From NCBI RefSeq assembly GCF_008035925.1, contig NZ_CP036264.1, forward strand, positions 9,057,121 to 9,121,120: DNA of 64,000 bases, given 5' to 3'. This DNA is from Stieleria maiorica. GTDB taxonomy: Bacteria > Planctomycetota > Planctomycetia > Pirellulales > Pirellulaceae. This document shows, piece after piece, positions 33,817 through 43,098 of this stretch. Under the pieces are notes generated by a model. The model was given only the letters and a program-made list of their open reading frames with translations, did no database searches and had not been told where the DNA came from. The translations under genes and the position numbers were made by a program. Position 1 is the first letter of the stretch, and each line of letters opens with the position of its first letter.

Positions 33817-34338
33817 ATGCACCAACTGACTCTTCCCTATCCGCCCTCGGTCAACACCTATTGGCGGCACGTCGGCCCTCGAGTGCTTATCAGCAAGCAC
33901 GGACGGCAATACCGCACCGAGGTTTGCAATCAACTGCGTACCAAACGCATCAAGCCGATCGAGGGCGATTTGATCGTCGACATCACGATCAATCCGCCAG
34001 ACCGTCGGCGACGTGATGTTGACAACGTCTTGAAAGCACTGCTTGATTCGCTGCAGTTCGCCGGTGCGTTCGAGGACGACAGCCAAATCGTGCGGCTGAC
34101 AATCGAAAAGCACGAACCGTTGCCGAAAGACGGCAAAGCGACCGTTCGCATCCAAGCATTGCCGGCGGACATGGAATTGATCGATGCGCGGACGTGCCTG
34201 CGTTGCGGATACGTTTTCGATTCAGAAGGTCCCCATAACCGCATCTGCAATGTCTGCACGATGATCAACCGTGGGCTTCCGGAATGTATGCCCGTCGTCC
34301 GCGGGCTCAAGCGTCACAACGGCAAGGTGATCCGATGA
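33817..34338 (+). CDS. RusA-type Holliday junction resolvase with C-terminal zinc ribbon
   Basis: A 173-residue protein. Residues 1-115 are RusA: LPYPPSVNTYWRH, DLIVDITINPPDRRRRDVDNVLKALLDSLQFAGAFEDDSQIVRL, with the DxD-type Asp residues of the dimeric resolvase. The last 50 residues (CLRCGYVF ... HNRICNVCTMI) form a four-Cys zinc ribbon. RusA cuts four-way junctions in phage replication. Start ATG 33817. The stop overlaps the helicase ATG (ATGA). Confidence 0.85.
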   Translation: MHQLTLPYPPSVNTYWRHVGPRVLISKHGRQYRTEVCNQLRTKRIKPIEGDLIVDITINPPDRRRRDVDNVLKALLDSLQFAGAFEDDSQIVRLTIEKHEPLPKDGKATVRIQALPADMELIDARTCLRCGYVFDSEGPHNRICNVCTMINRGLPECMPVVRGLKRHNGKVIR

Positions 34339-35996
34339 AGCTGCGCGGCTACCAACAAGCCGCGGTGGATGCGGTCTACGATCACTTGCGAAATCGAAAT
34401 GATAATCCTGTCGCGGTACTGCCGACCGGCGCGGGCAAATCGCTGGTTCTGGCGAAGATTGCTTCCGACGCGGTATCGCGATGGAGTGGTCGTGTTTTAA
34501 TCCTCGCCCACGTGAAAGAGCTACTCGAGCAGGACGCCGACAAGGTCCGCTGTCTGTGCCCCGAGATCAAGGTTGGCCTGTATTCCGCTGGCCTGAAAAA
34601 GCGAGACACCAACACACCGATACTCGTTGCCGGCATTCAGAGTATCTACAAACGTGCCTGCGATCTTGATCCCTTCGATCTGATCGTTGTCGATGAAGCC
34701 CATCTGATCAGCAAGAAGGGCGATGGGATGTATCGGCAGTTTCTCGCGGATTGCAAAGTCATCAATCCGCACGTTCGTGTGATCGGCTTGACGGCTACTC
34801 CGTTTCGCCTCGACTCGGGCATGATCTGTTCGCAAGACCATTTTCTAAATCATGTCTGCTACGAGATCGGGATCAAAGAACTGATCCGCGACGGATTCCT
34901 TTGTCCGTTGATCTCAAAGGCCGGCGTCAATAGTGCTGACTTCTCTGGGGTACATGTCCGAGCCGGCGAGTTCGTGTCCGACGAAGTCGATCGGCTTGCC
35001 GGCGAGCAATCTCTCGTCTCGGCTGCCTGCGCCGAAATCGTGGAACTCTCGTCCGATCGTCGAGCGGTTTTGATCTTCGCCACCAGCGTTGCACACGGTC
35101 AGCAAGTCGTCGAAACGCTTCGGACGAATCACGGGATCGAATGTGGATTCGTCACGGGGCAAACGCCGGCGGCGGAACGGGATGAAGTGCTGGCCCGCTT
35201 CCGTGGTGATGAATGTGACTCTCTATTCGGTCGGGAACCGTTGCGATATCTCTGCAACGTCAACGTGCTGACGACCGGGTTCGACGCGCCTCGTGTGGAT
35301 TGCGTGGTGATGCTGCGTCCGACCATGTCACCCGGACTGCTATATCAATGCGTGGGGCGAGGCTTTCGGCTGCACCCCAACAAACAGAATTGCCTGGTTC
35401 TCGACTTCGGCGGCAACATAGAACGCCACGGTCCAATCGACCAAATCAAGCCAAAGGAAAAGCAGACGCGAACGGGTCAGTTGCCGCCCGCCAAAGAGTG
35501 CGAGAAGTGTCACGCTTTGGTCGCGTGCGGCTATGCAAACTGTCCGGAATGCGGCCATCCATTTCCACCGCCTGAACGCGAATCGCACGAAGCACAAGCG
35601 AGCGAGGCCGGGGTGCTTTCGGGCGAAGTCACCGACACTGAATACGATGTCCATGATGTGGTATATCGCATTCACCGAAAACGGGATGCCGAGGAGGATG
35701 CACCTCGCTGCCTGCGCGTCGACTATATGATCGGACTTGATCACTGGCAAAGTGAGTTCATTTGTATCGAGCATTCTGGCTTCGCGAGACGCAAAGCCGA
35801 AACCTGGTGGCGAGAACGATGCCTCGATCCCTGTCCGGAGAACGCAGACGAGGCTCTCGAACTGGCCGATGCCGGACTACTTGCAGCCACTGAAGCCATC
35901 ACTGTCCGCTCGATCGCCGGCGAGCGTTACGATCGCATCATCAAGTATCGCTTGTCCGAAGTCCCGAACTCTGCTCTTGAGGAGGCACCGTTTTAG
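34335..35996 (+). CDS. Superfamily 2 DEAH-type helicase
   Basis: A 553-residue helicase. LRGYQQAAVDAVYDHL (Q-like motif), PTGAGKS (I), VVDEAHLI (II, DEAH), GLTATPFR (III), then RecA domain 2 with VLTTGFDAPRVDCVVMLRPTMSPGLLYQCVGRGFRLHP (V/VI). A four-Cys zinc ribbon (ECEKCHALVACGYANCPECGHPF) follows and the last 130 residues are an unassigned accessory region. It likely unwinds phage DNA forks or recombination intermediates. Overlaps RusA upstream and the primase gene downstream. Confidence 0.88.
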   Translation: MKLRGYQQAAVDAVYDHLRNRNDNPVAVLPTGAGKSLVLAKIASDAVSRWSGRVLILAHVKELLEQDADKVRCLCPEIKVGLYSAGLKKRDTNTPILVAGIQSIYKRACDLDPFDLIVVDEAHLISKKGDGMYRQFLADCKVINPHVRVIGLTATPFRLDSGMICSQDHFLNHVCYEIGIKELIRDGFLCPLISKAGVNSADFSGVHVRAGEFVSDEVDRLAGEQSLVSAACAEIVELSSDRRAVLIFATSVAHGQQVVETLRTNHGIECGFVTGQTPAAERDEVLARFRGDECDSLFGREPLRYLCNVNVLTTGFDAPRVDCVVMLRPTMSPGLLYQCVGRGFRLHPNKQNCLVLDFGGNIERHGPIDQIKPKEKQTRTGQLPPAKECEKCHALVACGYANCPECGHPFPPPERESHEAQASEAGVLSGEVTDTEYDVHDVVYRIHRKRDAEEDAPRCLRVDYMIGLDHWQSEFICIEHSGFARRKAETWWRERCLDPCPENADEALELADAGLLAATEAITVRSIAGERYDRIIKYRLSEVPNSALEEAPF

Positions 35997-38185
35997 TGTC
36001 GAGCGTTCGGGAACAGGTCGCCATCTATCGCCAGCGAGGCTGGTACTGTGTGCCACTGCGCCCACGGTCGAAATCGCCTGCTCGCCGCGACTGGACGAAA
36101 CTGCGTTTGCAACCCGGAGTCTTTCCCGAGAATTCGAACATTGGCATCATCCTTGGCGAACCCTCGGGCTGGCTTGTCGACGTCGACCTGGATTGCCCTG
36201 AGGCAATTGAACTTGCCGACCAGTTCCTACCGCCGACCACAGCGATCACCGGCCGTCCTTCGTCGGCAAGATCACACCGATGGTACATCGCTGTGGGAGC
36301 AAGCACCGAAAAGCACACCGACGGCGCCGGGGCGATGATCGTCGAGCTACGGTCAACTGGTGCACAGACGGCGGTCGGCCCCAGCATCCATCCCAGCGGT
36401 GAAGAATATGACCGACTCGATGACGAACCGGCGAACGTTCCCGCTCCAATGCTGGCTGCCTGCGTGAAAGCTCTTGCTTATGCCGTGATCGTGCGACGTG
36501 GGGGAAGCGTTATCGCGGATAAGCCAACAGCGCCGCCCGTCTCGCCGACTGACGCGACCGATGTCGAAACCCGAGCTATCGCCTACCTCGCCGCCATGCC
36601 GCCGGCAGTCTCGGGCAGTGGCGGTCACTCGCAAACCTACGCCGCGGCGACGGCACTCGTTCACGGCTTCGGGATCGCCCCAGATCGTGCGTTGGCAATC
36701 CTCGCCGCCGAATACAACCCTCGATGCAATCCGCTCTGGTCGGAAAAAGAGCTCCGACACAAAGTCAATCAAGCGGCAACCAAACCGCATGATCGACCGT
36801 TCGGATGGCTGCGGGATGAATCATTGATAGAACCGCCGGTTGATCCAGTCGACCTCAGCGCATTTATGACGAAGCCGATGGTGGTTGCGTCACTCGATGA
36901 GAAGCCTGGATCGAAGCTCACGACGACGCTCGATCCAGGACATCTTCCCGAGCGACTGTTCGAAGTGCCTGGATTCGTTCGTCGCGTCATGGATTTCACG
37001 CTTGCCAACGCACCGTATCCAAATGTCGGCCTGGCGTTCTGCGGCGCGATGGCGTTGCAGTCCTTCCTAGCCGGGCGAAAGGTTGCAACAACCGGCGACC
37101 TAAGAACCAACATCTATCTGCTCGCCCTCGCAGGCAGTGGGACAGGCAAGGAGTTTCCTCGAAAGGTCAACTCGCAAGTTCTGTTTCAGATCGGTGAATC
37201 CAAGTCGATCGGCGACAAGTTTGCTTCCGGGGAAGGCATCCAGGACGCCTTGGCACGATCCGGCAAGATGCTGTTCCAGAACGACGAGATGGACGGCGTG
37301 CTGCGCCAGATCAATCTGGACCGCGACAATAGTCGTGAATCCATCCCGAATATTCTGCTCACGCTCTACACATCAGCCGGCGATGTCTATCCGCTCCGCG
37401 TGAAGGCAAATCAGAAGGACGCCATCCACGTCGATCAACCGCACCTGACATTATTTGGTACCGCGACGCCGCAGCATTTCTACGAATCGCTCTCGAAGCG
37501 AATGCTGACCAACGGATTCTTCGCTCGCCTGAACATCATCGATGTCGGAAAACGCGGCAAGGGTCAGACACCCGGATCTGCCCGCAACCTACCCGATGCC
37601 ATTCTTGACGTTGCGAAATGGTGGGCCGACTTCGAGCCCGGCGGCGGCAATTTCATGAGTGTGCATCCGAAACCGAGCTGCGTACCGTTCACCGGCGATG
37701 CCGAGGCCGCCATCACCGAACTTCGTGAGCAAACGGAAGTCGAGTACGACAAAGCGGACGACGCTGGTGACGAGGTCGCCAGGACCGCATGGAGCCGCAC
37801 CTGCGAGCATGCCAAGAAGCTGGCGTTGATCTACGCCTGCAGCGAGAACCACGTCGAACCAAAAATCACACTTGCTGCAGTTCGTTGGGCCAGCGAGTTC
37901 GCGCTGCACCAAGCCCGCCGGCAACTCTACCTCGCATCGGTCCACGTCGCCGAGAACCCGTTCCACGCAGAATGCCTGCGGCTTAAGAAACGGCTCGCCG
38001 ATCGTCCCGATCGTACGATGGCACGTCGGGAAATCATGCGGTCAATGACGCTCAAGGCACATGACTTCGACCAAGTCATCCTGACGCTCATGCAACAAGA
38101 AGAAATCGAACCGGTCACTATCCAAACCAAAACGAAACCGGCTCAGGGATACCGTCTGATCGAGCTAACGGAAATACGTCAATAA
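35996..38185 (+). CDS. Prim-pol / DUF3987 replication protein
   Basis: A 729-residue protein from a GTG overlapping the helicase stop. The N terminus (about residues 1-170) is a bifunctional primase-polymerase domain: GWYCVPLRPRSKSPARRDWTKL, IGIILGEPSGWLVDVDLDCPEAIELA with the catalytic DVDLD, and SSARSHRWYIAVG. A primase C-terminal-like segment (YNPRCNPLWSEKELRHKVNQA) links to a DUF3987-type helicase-like part (GKEFPRKVNSQV, FQNDEMDGVLRQINLDRDNSR, KRMLTNGFFARLNIID). It is the likely initiator/primase of the element; the adjacent TGACGGAT array would be its target. Confidence 0.85.
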   Translation: MSSVREQVAIYRQRGWYCVPLRPRSKSPARRDWTKLRLQPGVFPENSNIGIILGEPSGWLVDVDLDCPEAIELADQFLPPTTAITGRPSSARSHRWYIAVGASTEKHTDGAGAMIVELRSTGAQTAVGPSIHPSGEEYDRLDDEPANVPAPMLAACVKALAYAVIVRRGGSVIADKPTAPPVSPTDATDVETRAIAYLAAMPPAVSGSGGHSQTYAAATALVHGFGIAPDRALAILAAEYNPRCNPLWSEKELRHKVNQAATKPHDRPFGWLRDESLIEPPVDPVDLSAFMTKPMVVASLDEKPGSKLTTTLDPGHLPERLFEVPGFVRRVMDFTLANAPYPNVGLAFCGAMALQSFLAGRKVATTGDLRTNIYLLALAGSGTGKEFPRKVNSQVLFQIGESKSIGDKFASGEGIQDALARSGKMLFQNDEMDGVLRQINLDRDNSRESIPNILLTLYTSAGDVYPLRVKANQKDAIHVDQPHLTLFGTATPQHFYESLSKRMLTNGFFARLNIIDVGKRGKGQTPGSARNLPDAILDVAKWWADFEPGGGNFMSVHPKPSCVPFTGDAEAAITELREQTEVEYDKADDAGDEVARTAWSRTCEHAKKLALIYACSENHVEPKITLAAVRWASEFALHQARRQLYLASVHVAENPFHAECLRLKKRLADRPDRTMARREIMRSMTLKAHDFDQVILTLMQQEEIEPVTIQTKTKPAQGYRLIELTEIRQ

Positions 38186-38441
38186 TCCGTCAGTATCCGT
38201 CAACCGATTCTGACGCATTCGGCGTGCGGCTGTGAACTTGGGCAAGCAATCCAGTCGAATCCGTCAAGAAACGTCAGCCGACCAACTGACGGATCTCTGA
38301 CGGATTGAAACCGAACAAGAGTCTCTTAATAGATAGAAAAACTCTCTCTTTCTATGAATACGTCAGTGTGTCAGCCCTGTGCCCCCGCGATTCGTCTGCG
38401 CACGCATGAGGGGGCAGCCCGACGGATCTCCCCTGACGGAT
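38184..38441. repeat. Iteron-like TGACGGAT array, candidate replication origin
   Basis: Directly after the primase gene: six exact copies of TGACGGAT or its complement at 38185-38192, 38195-38202, 38259-38266, 38287-38294, 38298-38305 and 38434-38441, plus partial copies (GACGGAT at 38421, TGACG at 38211). The first three are in one orientation and the later ones in the other, around an AT-rich stretch (38313-38360) that contains ATAGAAA/TTTCTAT. No gene is supported between 38186 and 38553. Confidence 0.5.
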
Positions 38442-39261
38442 TAGGTACTTCCCGACAATCGGTTCTCTGGTCAGGGCCGCGGGAACAGCCGCCTTATTGG
38501 GCACAGTTTGTTTTGCTTGTCCGAATGCACAAATGCCCGGTATGCTTAGGAGATCAACCCTCAAGATTTGCCTTCTCAAAATGATGCTTTACCTCGTCGA
38601 TGACTTCTTCAGGAGATGGTGGCTCTCCAGCGTTTGCGACATGTAGTCGATGAAGAACCTCGATGTAACTCATCCCAATCGTCGTAGCAAGTGTGCCTGC
38701 CACTGCTCCGGTTATCGCGCCGCCTGCTACTGTGCCAACACCAGGTATGAACTTCAACAGCGAGCCGACAATCAAAGGAGCCGTAAGTGCAGCAGTTGGA
38801 GCTCCAACGACTGACCCTACCAAAGTAGCGAGAAAGCCTTCCGAAAATGACAATCCATAAGTTGTTGATATTCCCGCAAACATTGCGATGTAGATAGCTG
38901 ATATCCCTGCAGTATCTGCAAGTGGAATCGGTGATGCACCCACGCCCATCGCTGAGGCTGCAAATCCCATCACGATCTTTCGAGATCGTATACGCTTCAA
39001 CTCAAGGTCCGCTTTCTGGGCACCGACGAACGCACGACGCTGCCCTTCTGGAAAAACCTCAAGAGTATGTTGAACTAACTCAACGAGACCCATTGGTTCA
39101 AGTGTGTGCCCATCATCAAACACTTCACGCATTGCACGTACGCGAACCACGTTACTGGTCTTCGGAAGTAACTCTTGAACCGTTGCGCGAAAGCCATTGT
39201 CTGCCCTACACTTTGTGATGACGCCAACGACGGGGACATATTCCGCCAACATTTCAACTAG

Positions 39262-40197
39262 GCTCTGTTTGAAAACTGGTGTTGGCTGTTTCGCCTTGAT
39301 CTGCGATGTTTCCTTGATCGCCGATCAAGGAGGAATCGATGGCGCGACACAGTCTATCCAACGATCAATGGGAATGTATTAAGGACCTGTTCCCGGAACG
39401 CAAAGCAACTGGGCGGCCACCAACAGACGCGCGGGTTGCCTTCAATGGTATCCTTTGGATTCTCCGCACGGGTTCGCCGTGGCGAGATTTGCCTGAAGAG
39501 TTTGGCCATTGGAGAACGATCTACGGGTTGTTCGACAAGTGGAATGGCGATGGCACACTCGACGCGATTCTCGACCGTCTTCGCACGGCCCATATCGATG
39601 GCGAGGTGATCGACAATGACCTTTGGTGCATCGACGGAAGCGTCACTCGTGCACATCGTTGTGCCGGAGGGGGTGGAAAAAAGGGGATCCGAACGAACCA
39701 GCTGACCATGCGTTAGGACGATCCCGCGGGGGATTTTCGACGAAGATTCATCTTTTGGTCGACGGGCTGGGCCATCTCCTTGCCTTTGTTATCACTGGTG
39801 GCCAAGCACACGAGGCAACCGCGTTTGAGGCGGTTCTCCATGCAGCTGACGAGAATCTTCGTGACGGCAAAGGCGATCCAATCGCATGGCCTGTGAACTT
39901 GGCTGGCGACAAAGGTTATCGGGCGGCGTGGATCGACGAGCATCTTGCGGAGCTTGGCATTCATCCTGTCATTCCCTGCAAGTCGAATGAAGACCGGGAC
40001 GCACGCGGAATCGAGTTTGATCGCGAGAGCTATCGCAATCGCAACATTGTCGAACGATCGATCGGTTGGTTGAAGGAATGCCGTCGCGTCTTCTCCCGTT
40101 TCGAGAAAACAGCCATCAACTATTGCGGTATGATCAAGATGGCGATGATTGAGCGATTCCTGAAAACTACATGTCAGTAGGCGTTTTCAAACAGAGC
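39262..40197 (+). mobile_element. IS5-family (IS427-like) insertion sequence, 936 bp
   Basis: Perfect 15-bp terminal inverted repeats GCTCTGTTTGAAAAC at both ends, flanked by a CTAG duplication (39258-39261 and 40198-40201), the target preference of the IS427 group. It contains a two-frame transposase. It has inserted into the GTPase gene. Perfect ends and an intact target duplication point to a recent insertion. Confidence 0.92.
39339..40180 (+). CDS. IS5-family DDE transposase (two frames, -1 frameshift)
   Basis: Frame A (39339-39716) encodes the N-terminal helix-turn-helix and first catalytic Asp (LSNDQWECIKDLFPERKATGRPPTD ... LWCIDGSVTRAHR). Frame B (to 40180) continues with the second Asp (LAGDKGYRAAW) and Glu (NRNIVERSIGWLKECRRVFSRFEK). 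The frames join at an A-rich slippery run GGAAAAAAGGGG near 39674-39685 by a -1 shift, the usual translational control of this IS group. The DDE triad is complete, so the transposase may be active. Confidence 0.88.
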
Positions 40198-40715
40198 CTA
40201 GATCTGATTCTGCGTCTTCAACCCGGCGCAAATCTTCAGAGACGCATACCCAAGCTACATGAATGTGCTCTTTTTGATCTCGCTGCGAGCAGCGCTGCCG
40301 TACAAACTCGTGAAGTGAACTTAGAGTTTCAGAAAAATCTGCCAACTCTAAACCGCGAGTGTCGAAAATGGTGAGTGGGATGTCCTCTCGAAAAATCTCT
40401 CTCGTGTTCTGAGTGACAGGCCGACCATGACCTACGGTTGCAAAGTTGCCCTGAAAAATTGAATTAATGAGAGTGCTCTTTCCAACACCTGATCGTCCCG
40501 CAATAAGAACATTCGCGTGACCGCGTTCACGCAATGCCTCTTCGGCTGCTTTCTGAATTAGATTGCCAATTTCCATTTTCATATTCTCTAGGTCTGAAAT
40601 TAAGGTCGAAATATAGACCAACTATTTTTTGTCTGCCATCCAGGTACCCAACCAGCCACCCAACCACCGACCGAACCCTTCCGTTTCTCTCCTCGCCTTG
40701 GAAGGGCCAGTGCAT

Positions 40716-42026
40716 ATGCAGGTCGAAATGTGGTCGCTTGATAGAATTAAGCCTTACGAAAAGAACCCCCGAATCAATGACGACGCGGTTGCTCCGGTCG
40801 TCCAGTCCATCAACGAGTTCGGTTTCCGGCAGCCGATCGTTGTCGATCCCGACGGCGTCATTATCGTTGGCCATACCCGTTGGAAAGCCGCCAAGCAACT
40901 GAACCTCGCCGAGGTGCCAGTTCACGTTGCGACAGACCTTGAGCCGGAGGCGGTGAAGGCTTATCGCATCGCCGACAACCGCACCGGCGAGAACGCTGAG
41001 TGGGACTTCGATCTGCTCCCGCTCGAAATCGGCGAACTGCAGCACGTTGGATTCGATTGCGAATTGCTAGGTTTCAACAGCGACGAGCTGGCCAAGCTCC
41101 TCGATCCAGGTGTTGAACCGGGGCTCACCGATCCCGACGACATCCCAGAACCTCCCGACGATCCGGTCACGCAACCCGGCGACCTTTGGATCCTCGGCGA
41201 CCACCGATTGCTGTGCAGCGACTCGACCAGCGTGGAAGACCTCGACCGGCTGTTGAATGGTGCGAAGATTCAACTGTGCAATACAGATCCGCCGTACAAC
41301 GTGAAGGTTGAACCGCGCAGCAAGAACGCGATCGCCGCCGGCAACAGCTCCTTTGAGGCCGGCAAAGGCAAATCGAAAGACGGTCCGAAGAAGATGCGAG
41401 CTAAGGATCGGCCGCTCGCAAACGACTTCGTTTCGGACGAAGAGTTCAACCGGTTGCTCGAAGCCTGGTTCGGCAACATCGCTCGCGTTCTCGAACCCGG
41501 CCGCAGCTTCTACATCTGGGGAGGCTTCTCCAATATCGCAAACTATCCGCCTGTGCTGGCCAAGGCCGGGTTGTATTTCTCGCAGGCGATCATCTGGGAC
41601 AAGATGCATCCCGTGATGACTCGCAAGGACTTCATGGGCGCTCACGAATGGGCGTTCTACGGCTGGAAAGAAGGCGCCGGCCACAAGTTCTTTGGACCGA
41701 ACAATGCGACGGACTTGTGGCACGTCAAGAAGATTCCGCCACAGCAGTTGGAACACCTCACCGGCAAACCGGCCGAACTCGCGGTGATGGCGATGCAGTA
41801 TTCATCGCGGCGCGGCGACAACGTCCTCGATCTCTTTGGCGGCAGCGGTTCGACGTTGATCGGCGCCGAGCAGACAGGCCGCAAAGCGTTTTTGATGGAA
41901 CTCGATCCGCCGTACTGCGACGTGATTGTGGATCGCTATCAGCGGTTCACCGGCAAAGCCGCGGTGCTCGAGCGGACCGGCAAGTCACCGATCCCCGTCG
42001 GTGCTCGCGAGGAGAACATGCGATGA
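40716..42026 (+). CDS. ParB-domain DNA adenine/cytosine-N4 methyltransferase
   Basis: A 436-residue protein. A ParB-type nuclease-like domain leads (PYEKNPRINDDAVAPVVQSINEFGFRQPIVVDPDGVIIVGHTRWKAAKQL). A methyltransferase follows with NTDPPYNV (motif IV, DPPY) and, near the end, DLFGGSGSTLIGAEQTGRKAFLMELDPPYCDVIVDRY (motifs I to III; AdoMet-binding). The order IV before I marks a beta-class enzyme. It probably methylates phage DNA to evade host restriction. Start ATG 40716 after GGAAGGG; a TTG at 40629 is less likely. Divergent from the broken GTPase gene. Confidence 0.88.
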   Translation: MQVEMWSLDRIKPYEKNPRINDDAVAPVVQSINEFGFRQPIVVDPDGVIIVGHTRWKAAKQLNLAEVPVHVATDLEPEAVKAYRIADNRTGENAEWDFDLLPLEIGELQHVGFDCELLGFNSDELAKLLDPGVEPGLTDPDDIPEPPDDPVTQPGDLWILGDHRLLCSDSTSVEDLDRLLNGAKIQLCNTDPPYNVKVEPRSKNAIAAGNSSFEAGKGKSKDGPKKMRAKDRPLANDFVSDEEFNRLLEAWFGNIARVLEPGRSFYIWGGFSNIANYPPVLAKAGLYFSQAIIWDKMHPVMTRKDFMGAHEWAFYGWKEGAGHKFFGPNNATDLWHVKKIPPQQLEHLTGKPAELAVMAMQYSSRRGDNVLDLFGGSGSTLIGAEQTGRKAFLMELDPPYCDVIVDRYQRFTGKAAVLERTGKSPIPVGAREENMR

Positions 42027-42065
42027 GCGGAGCGATCAAACCTTTCTGTGTCGCCACATGTCTTC

Positions 42066-42096
42066 GTAGAAGTAAATGTGCTCTGCATTTAACTAC
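42066..42096. terminator. Convergent hairpin between methyltransferase and minus-strand array
   Basis: Stem GTAG/CTAC and TAAATG/CATTTA around loop TGCTCTG, where the plus-strand operon meets the minus-strand genes. It overlaps the stop codon of the 42093 gene. Stem strength is moderate. Confidence 0.4.
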
Positions 42097-42353
42097 CGGG
42101 CAAGCCGATCCAATTCCGATTCGTCTTTCAACACCTCGGTTTGCCGACTGGTCGCGAAATACTCAGGCTCAGCGGGGCGAGGTTGAAGCGATCGCAGTTC
42201 GCCGCCTTCAATCAACTCGATGGCTTCGTCCGGATCTAAGTACCCATCGACCAGAATTGGTAGGACGTGTTCCGGGTAGCCATCAAAGTGCAAGTACGTG
42301 GCGAGGATTCCTCGATCGTAAGTCTGCGTGGCAATTATTGCTCGTGTGGACAT
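42093..42353 (-). CDS. Small phage protein (86 residues)
   Basis: Starts MSTRAIIATQTYDRGILATYLHFDGYPEHVLPILVDGYLDPDEAIELIEGGELRSL, a compact fold with the pattern of small phage proteins found with amidoligase genes; function unknown. Ribosome site AGGAAA before the ATG. Last gene of a three-gene unit driven by the promoter-like repeat at 42878. Confidence 0.65.
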   Translation of the reverse strand: MSTRAIIATQTYDRGILATYLHFDGYPEHVLPILVDGYLDPDEAIELIEGGELRSLQPRPAEPEYFATSRQTEVLKDESELDRLAR

Positions 42354-42356
42354 GGT

Positions 42357-42602
42357 TCAGTTTCCTTGGCTTGACGAATTGGATTTGGAACTGCCGCCGG
42401 AATGCCGTTCGACTCGATCCGGCGGAATGGAAAGCATCAGTGACCGGCCGTTGTCCCAGTCGACATCGAGTTGCAACCAATCGTGTTGCGGATAAACGCC
42501 GGCAACCGTTCCTGTCGTGCCGGCTGGGATCGGATCGGGGTCATCGCCCATCTCGATCAGTCGGACGCGGTCGCCCGCCTTGAGGTTGCATTTACGTTTC
42601 AT
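42357..42602 (-). CDS. DUF4314-like small protein
   Basis: An 81-residue protein with KAGDRVRLIEMGDDPDPIPAGTTGTVAGVYPQHDWLQLDVDWDNGRSLML, the DUF4314/SH3-like barrel common in phages. The ATG at 42602 overlaps the upstream gene's TGA (TGATG), so translation is coupled. Function unknown; the fold often binds other proteins. Confidence 0.75.
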   Translation of the reverse strand: MKRKCNLKAGDRVRLIEMGDDPDPIPAGTTGTVAGVYPQHDWLQLDVDWDNGRSLMLSIPPDRVERHSGGSSKSNSSSQGN

Positions 42603-42835
42603 CAATTACGGACTCCATTGGTTTCGTCGAGTAGCGTTGCGACTTCGGATAGCTGAGCGTTGATGAGGTTGACCGCTCGAACGTGATGCCAACGCAGGTC
42701 TTTGGAATCAGGTCGCTGCATGCGATCGAGTTGCAATTCAATGTGTCGCAGCAAGTCGCGAGCGATTTGGTGACCGTTCTCATAAGCCGGGGCCGGCTCG
42801 ATCGGCCGAGGATTGAGTGTTTGAACTTTGTTCAT
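42602..42835 (-). CDS. Small helical protein, first of a three-gene unit
   Basis: A 77-residue protein (MNKVQTLNPRPIEP ... DLLRHIELQLDRMQRPDSKDLRWHHVRAVNLINAQLSEVATLLDE), mainly helical. No family recognised. It starts 43 bp downstream of the conserved 20-bp repeat at 42878-42897. Confidence 0.65.
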   Translation of the reverse strand: MNKVQTLNPRPIEPAPAYENGHQIARDLLRHIELQLDRMQRPDSKDLRWHHVRAVNLINAQLSEVATLLDETNGVRN

Positions 42836-42877
42836 TCGGGGTCTCCGTGTTCGTAGAAAGAAATGGCGTTTGCGTTA

Positions 42878-42897
42878 ACACACATGAGCCATGCGTT
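42878..42897 (-). promoter_or_regulatory. Promoter-like repeat, copy 1
   Basis: Exact ACACACATGAGCCATGCGTT (plus strand). On the transcribed minus strand it follows a CTTGCTG-like block and lies 43 bp before the start at 42835. First of five identical copies. Confidence 0.6.
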
Positions 42898-43031
42898 CGC
42901 CAACACAGCAAGCGAACATTGGAAAACAGGCGGAGAGATTCGCCATGTTTTTCGGCTTCAAGAAATCGCGGCCGTCGTTGCCGCGTGTGGCCTCGTGAAA
43001 TCGCGGGACCAAGTAGCCGACCAACGACAAA

Positions 43032-43059
43032 ACGCCCGACCGTGGCCAACGTCGGGCGT
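43032..43059 (-). terminator. Terminator of the 43099-43827 genes
   Basis: Stem ACGCCCGAC/GTCGGGCGT, followed by TTTTG on the minus strand, about 40 bases after the stop at 43099. Confidence 0.75.
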
Positions 43060-43098
43060 GTGTGGCGAAGTGTTCGCCGGGGATAGAAGGTGTTGAAG

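Larger units (their letters stand above)
38554..40582 (-). pseudogene. DUF697-type GTPase gene interrupted by an IS5-family element
   Basis: Two parts of one gene flank an insertion sequence. The N-terminal part (40582 to 40202) has G1 GRSGVGKST, the G2 region with Thr, and G3 FDTRGLEL. The C-terminal part (39257 to 38554) begins LAEYVPVVGVITKCRADN (G4 TKxxAD) and continues into a glycine/alanine-rich DUF697-like membrane-associated region (ISAIYIAMFAGISTTYGLSFSEG, GAVAGTLATTIGMSY). Removing 39262-40197 and one CTAG restores a continuous 362-codon frame through ESDLVEMLAEY. The encoded Era-like GTPase was therefore intact before the insertion. Its role is unknown; DUF697 GTPases act at membranes. 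Confidence 0.88.
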
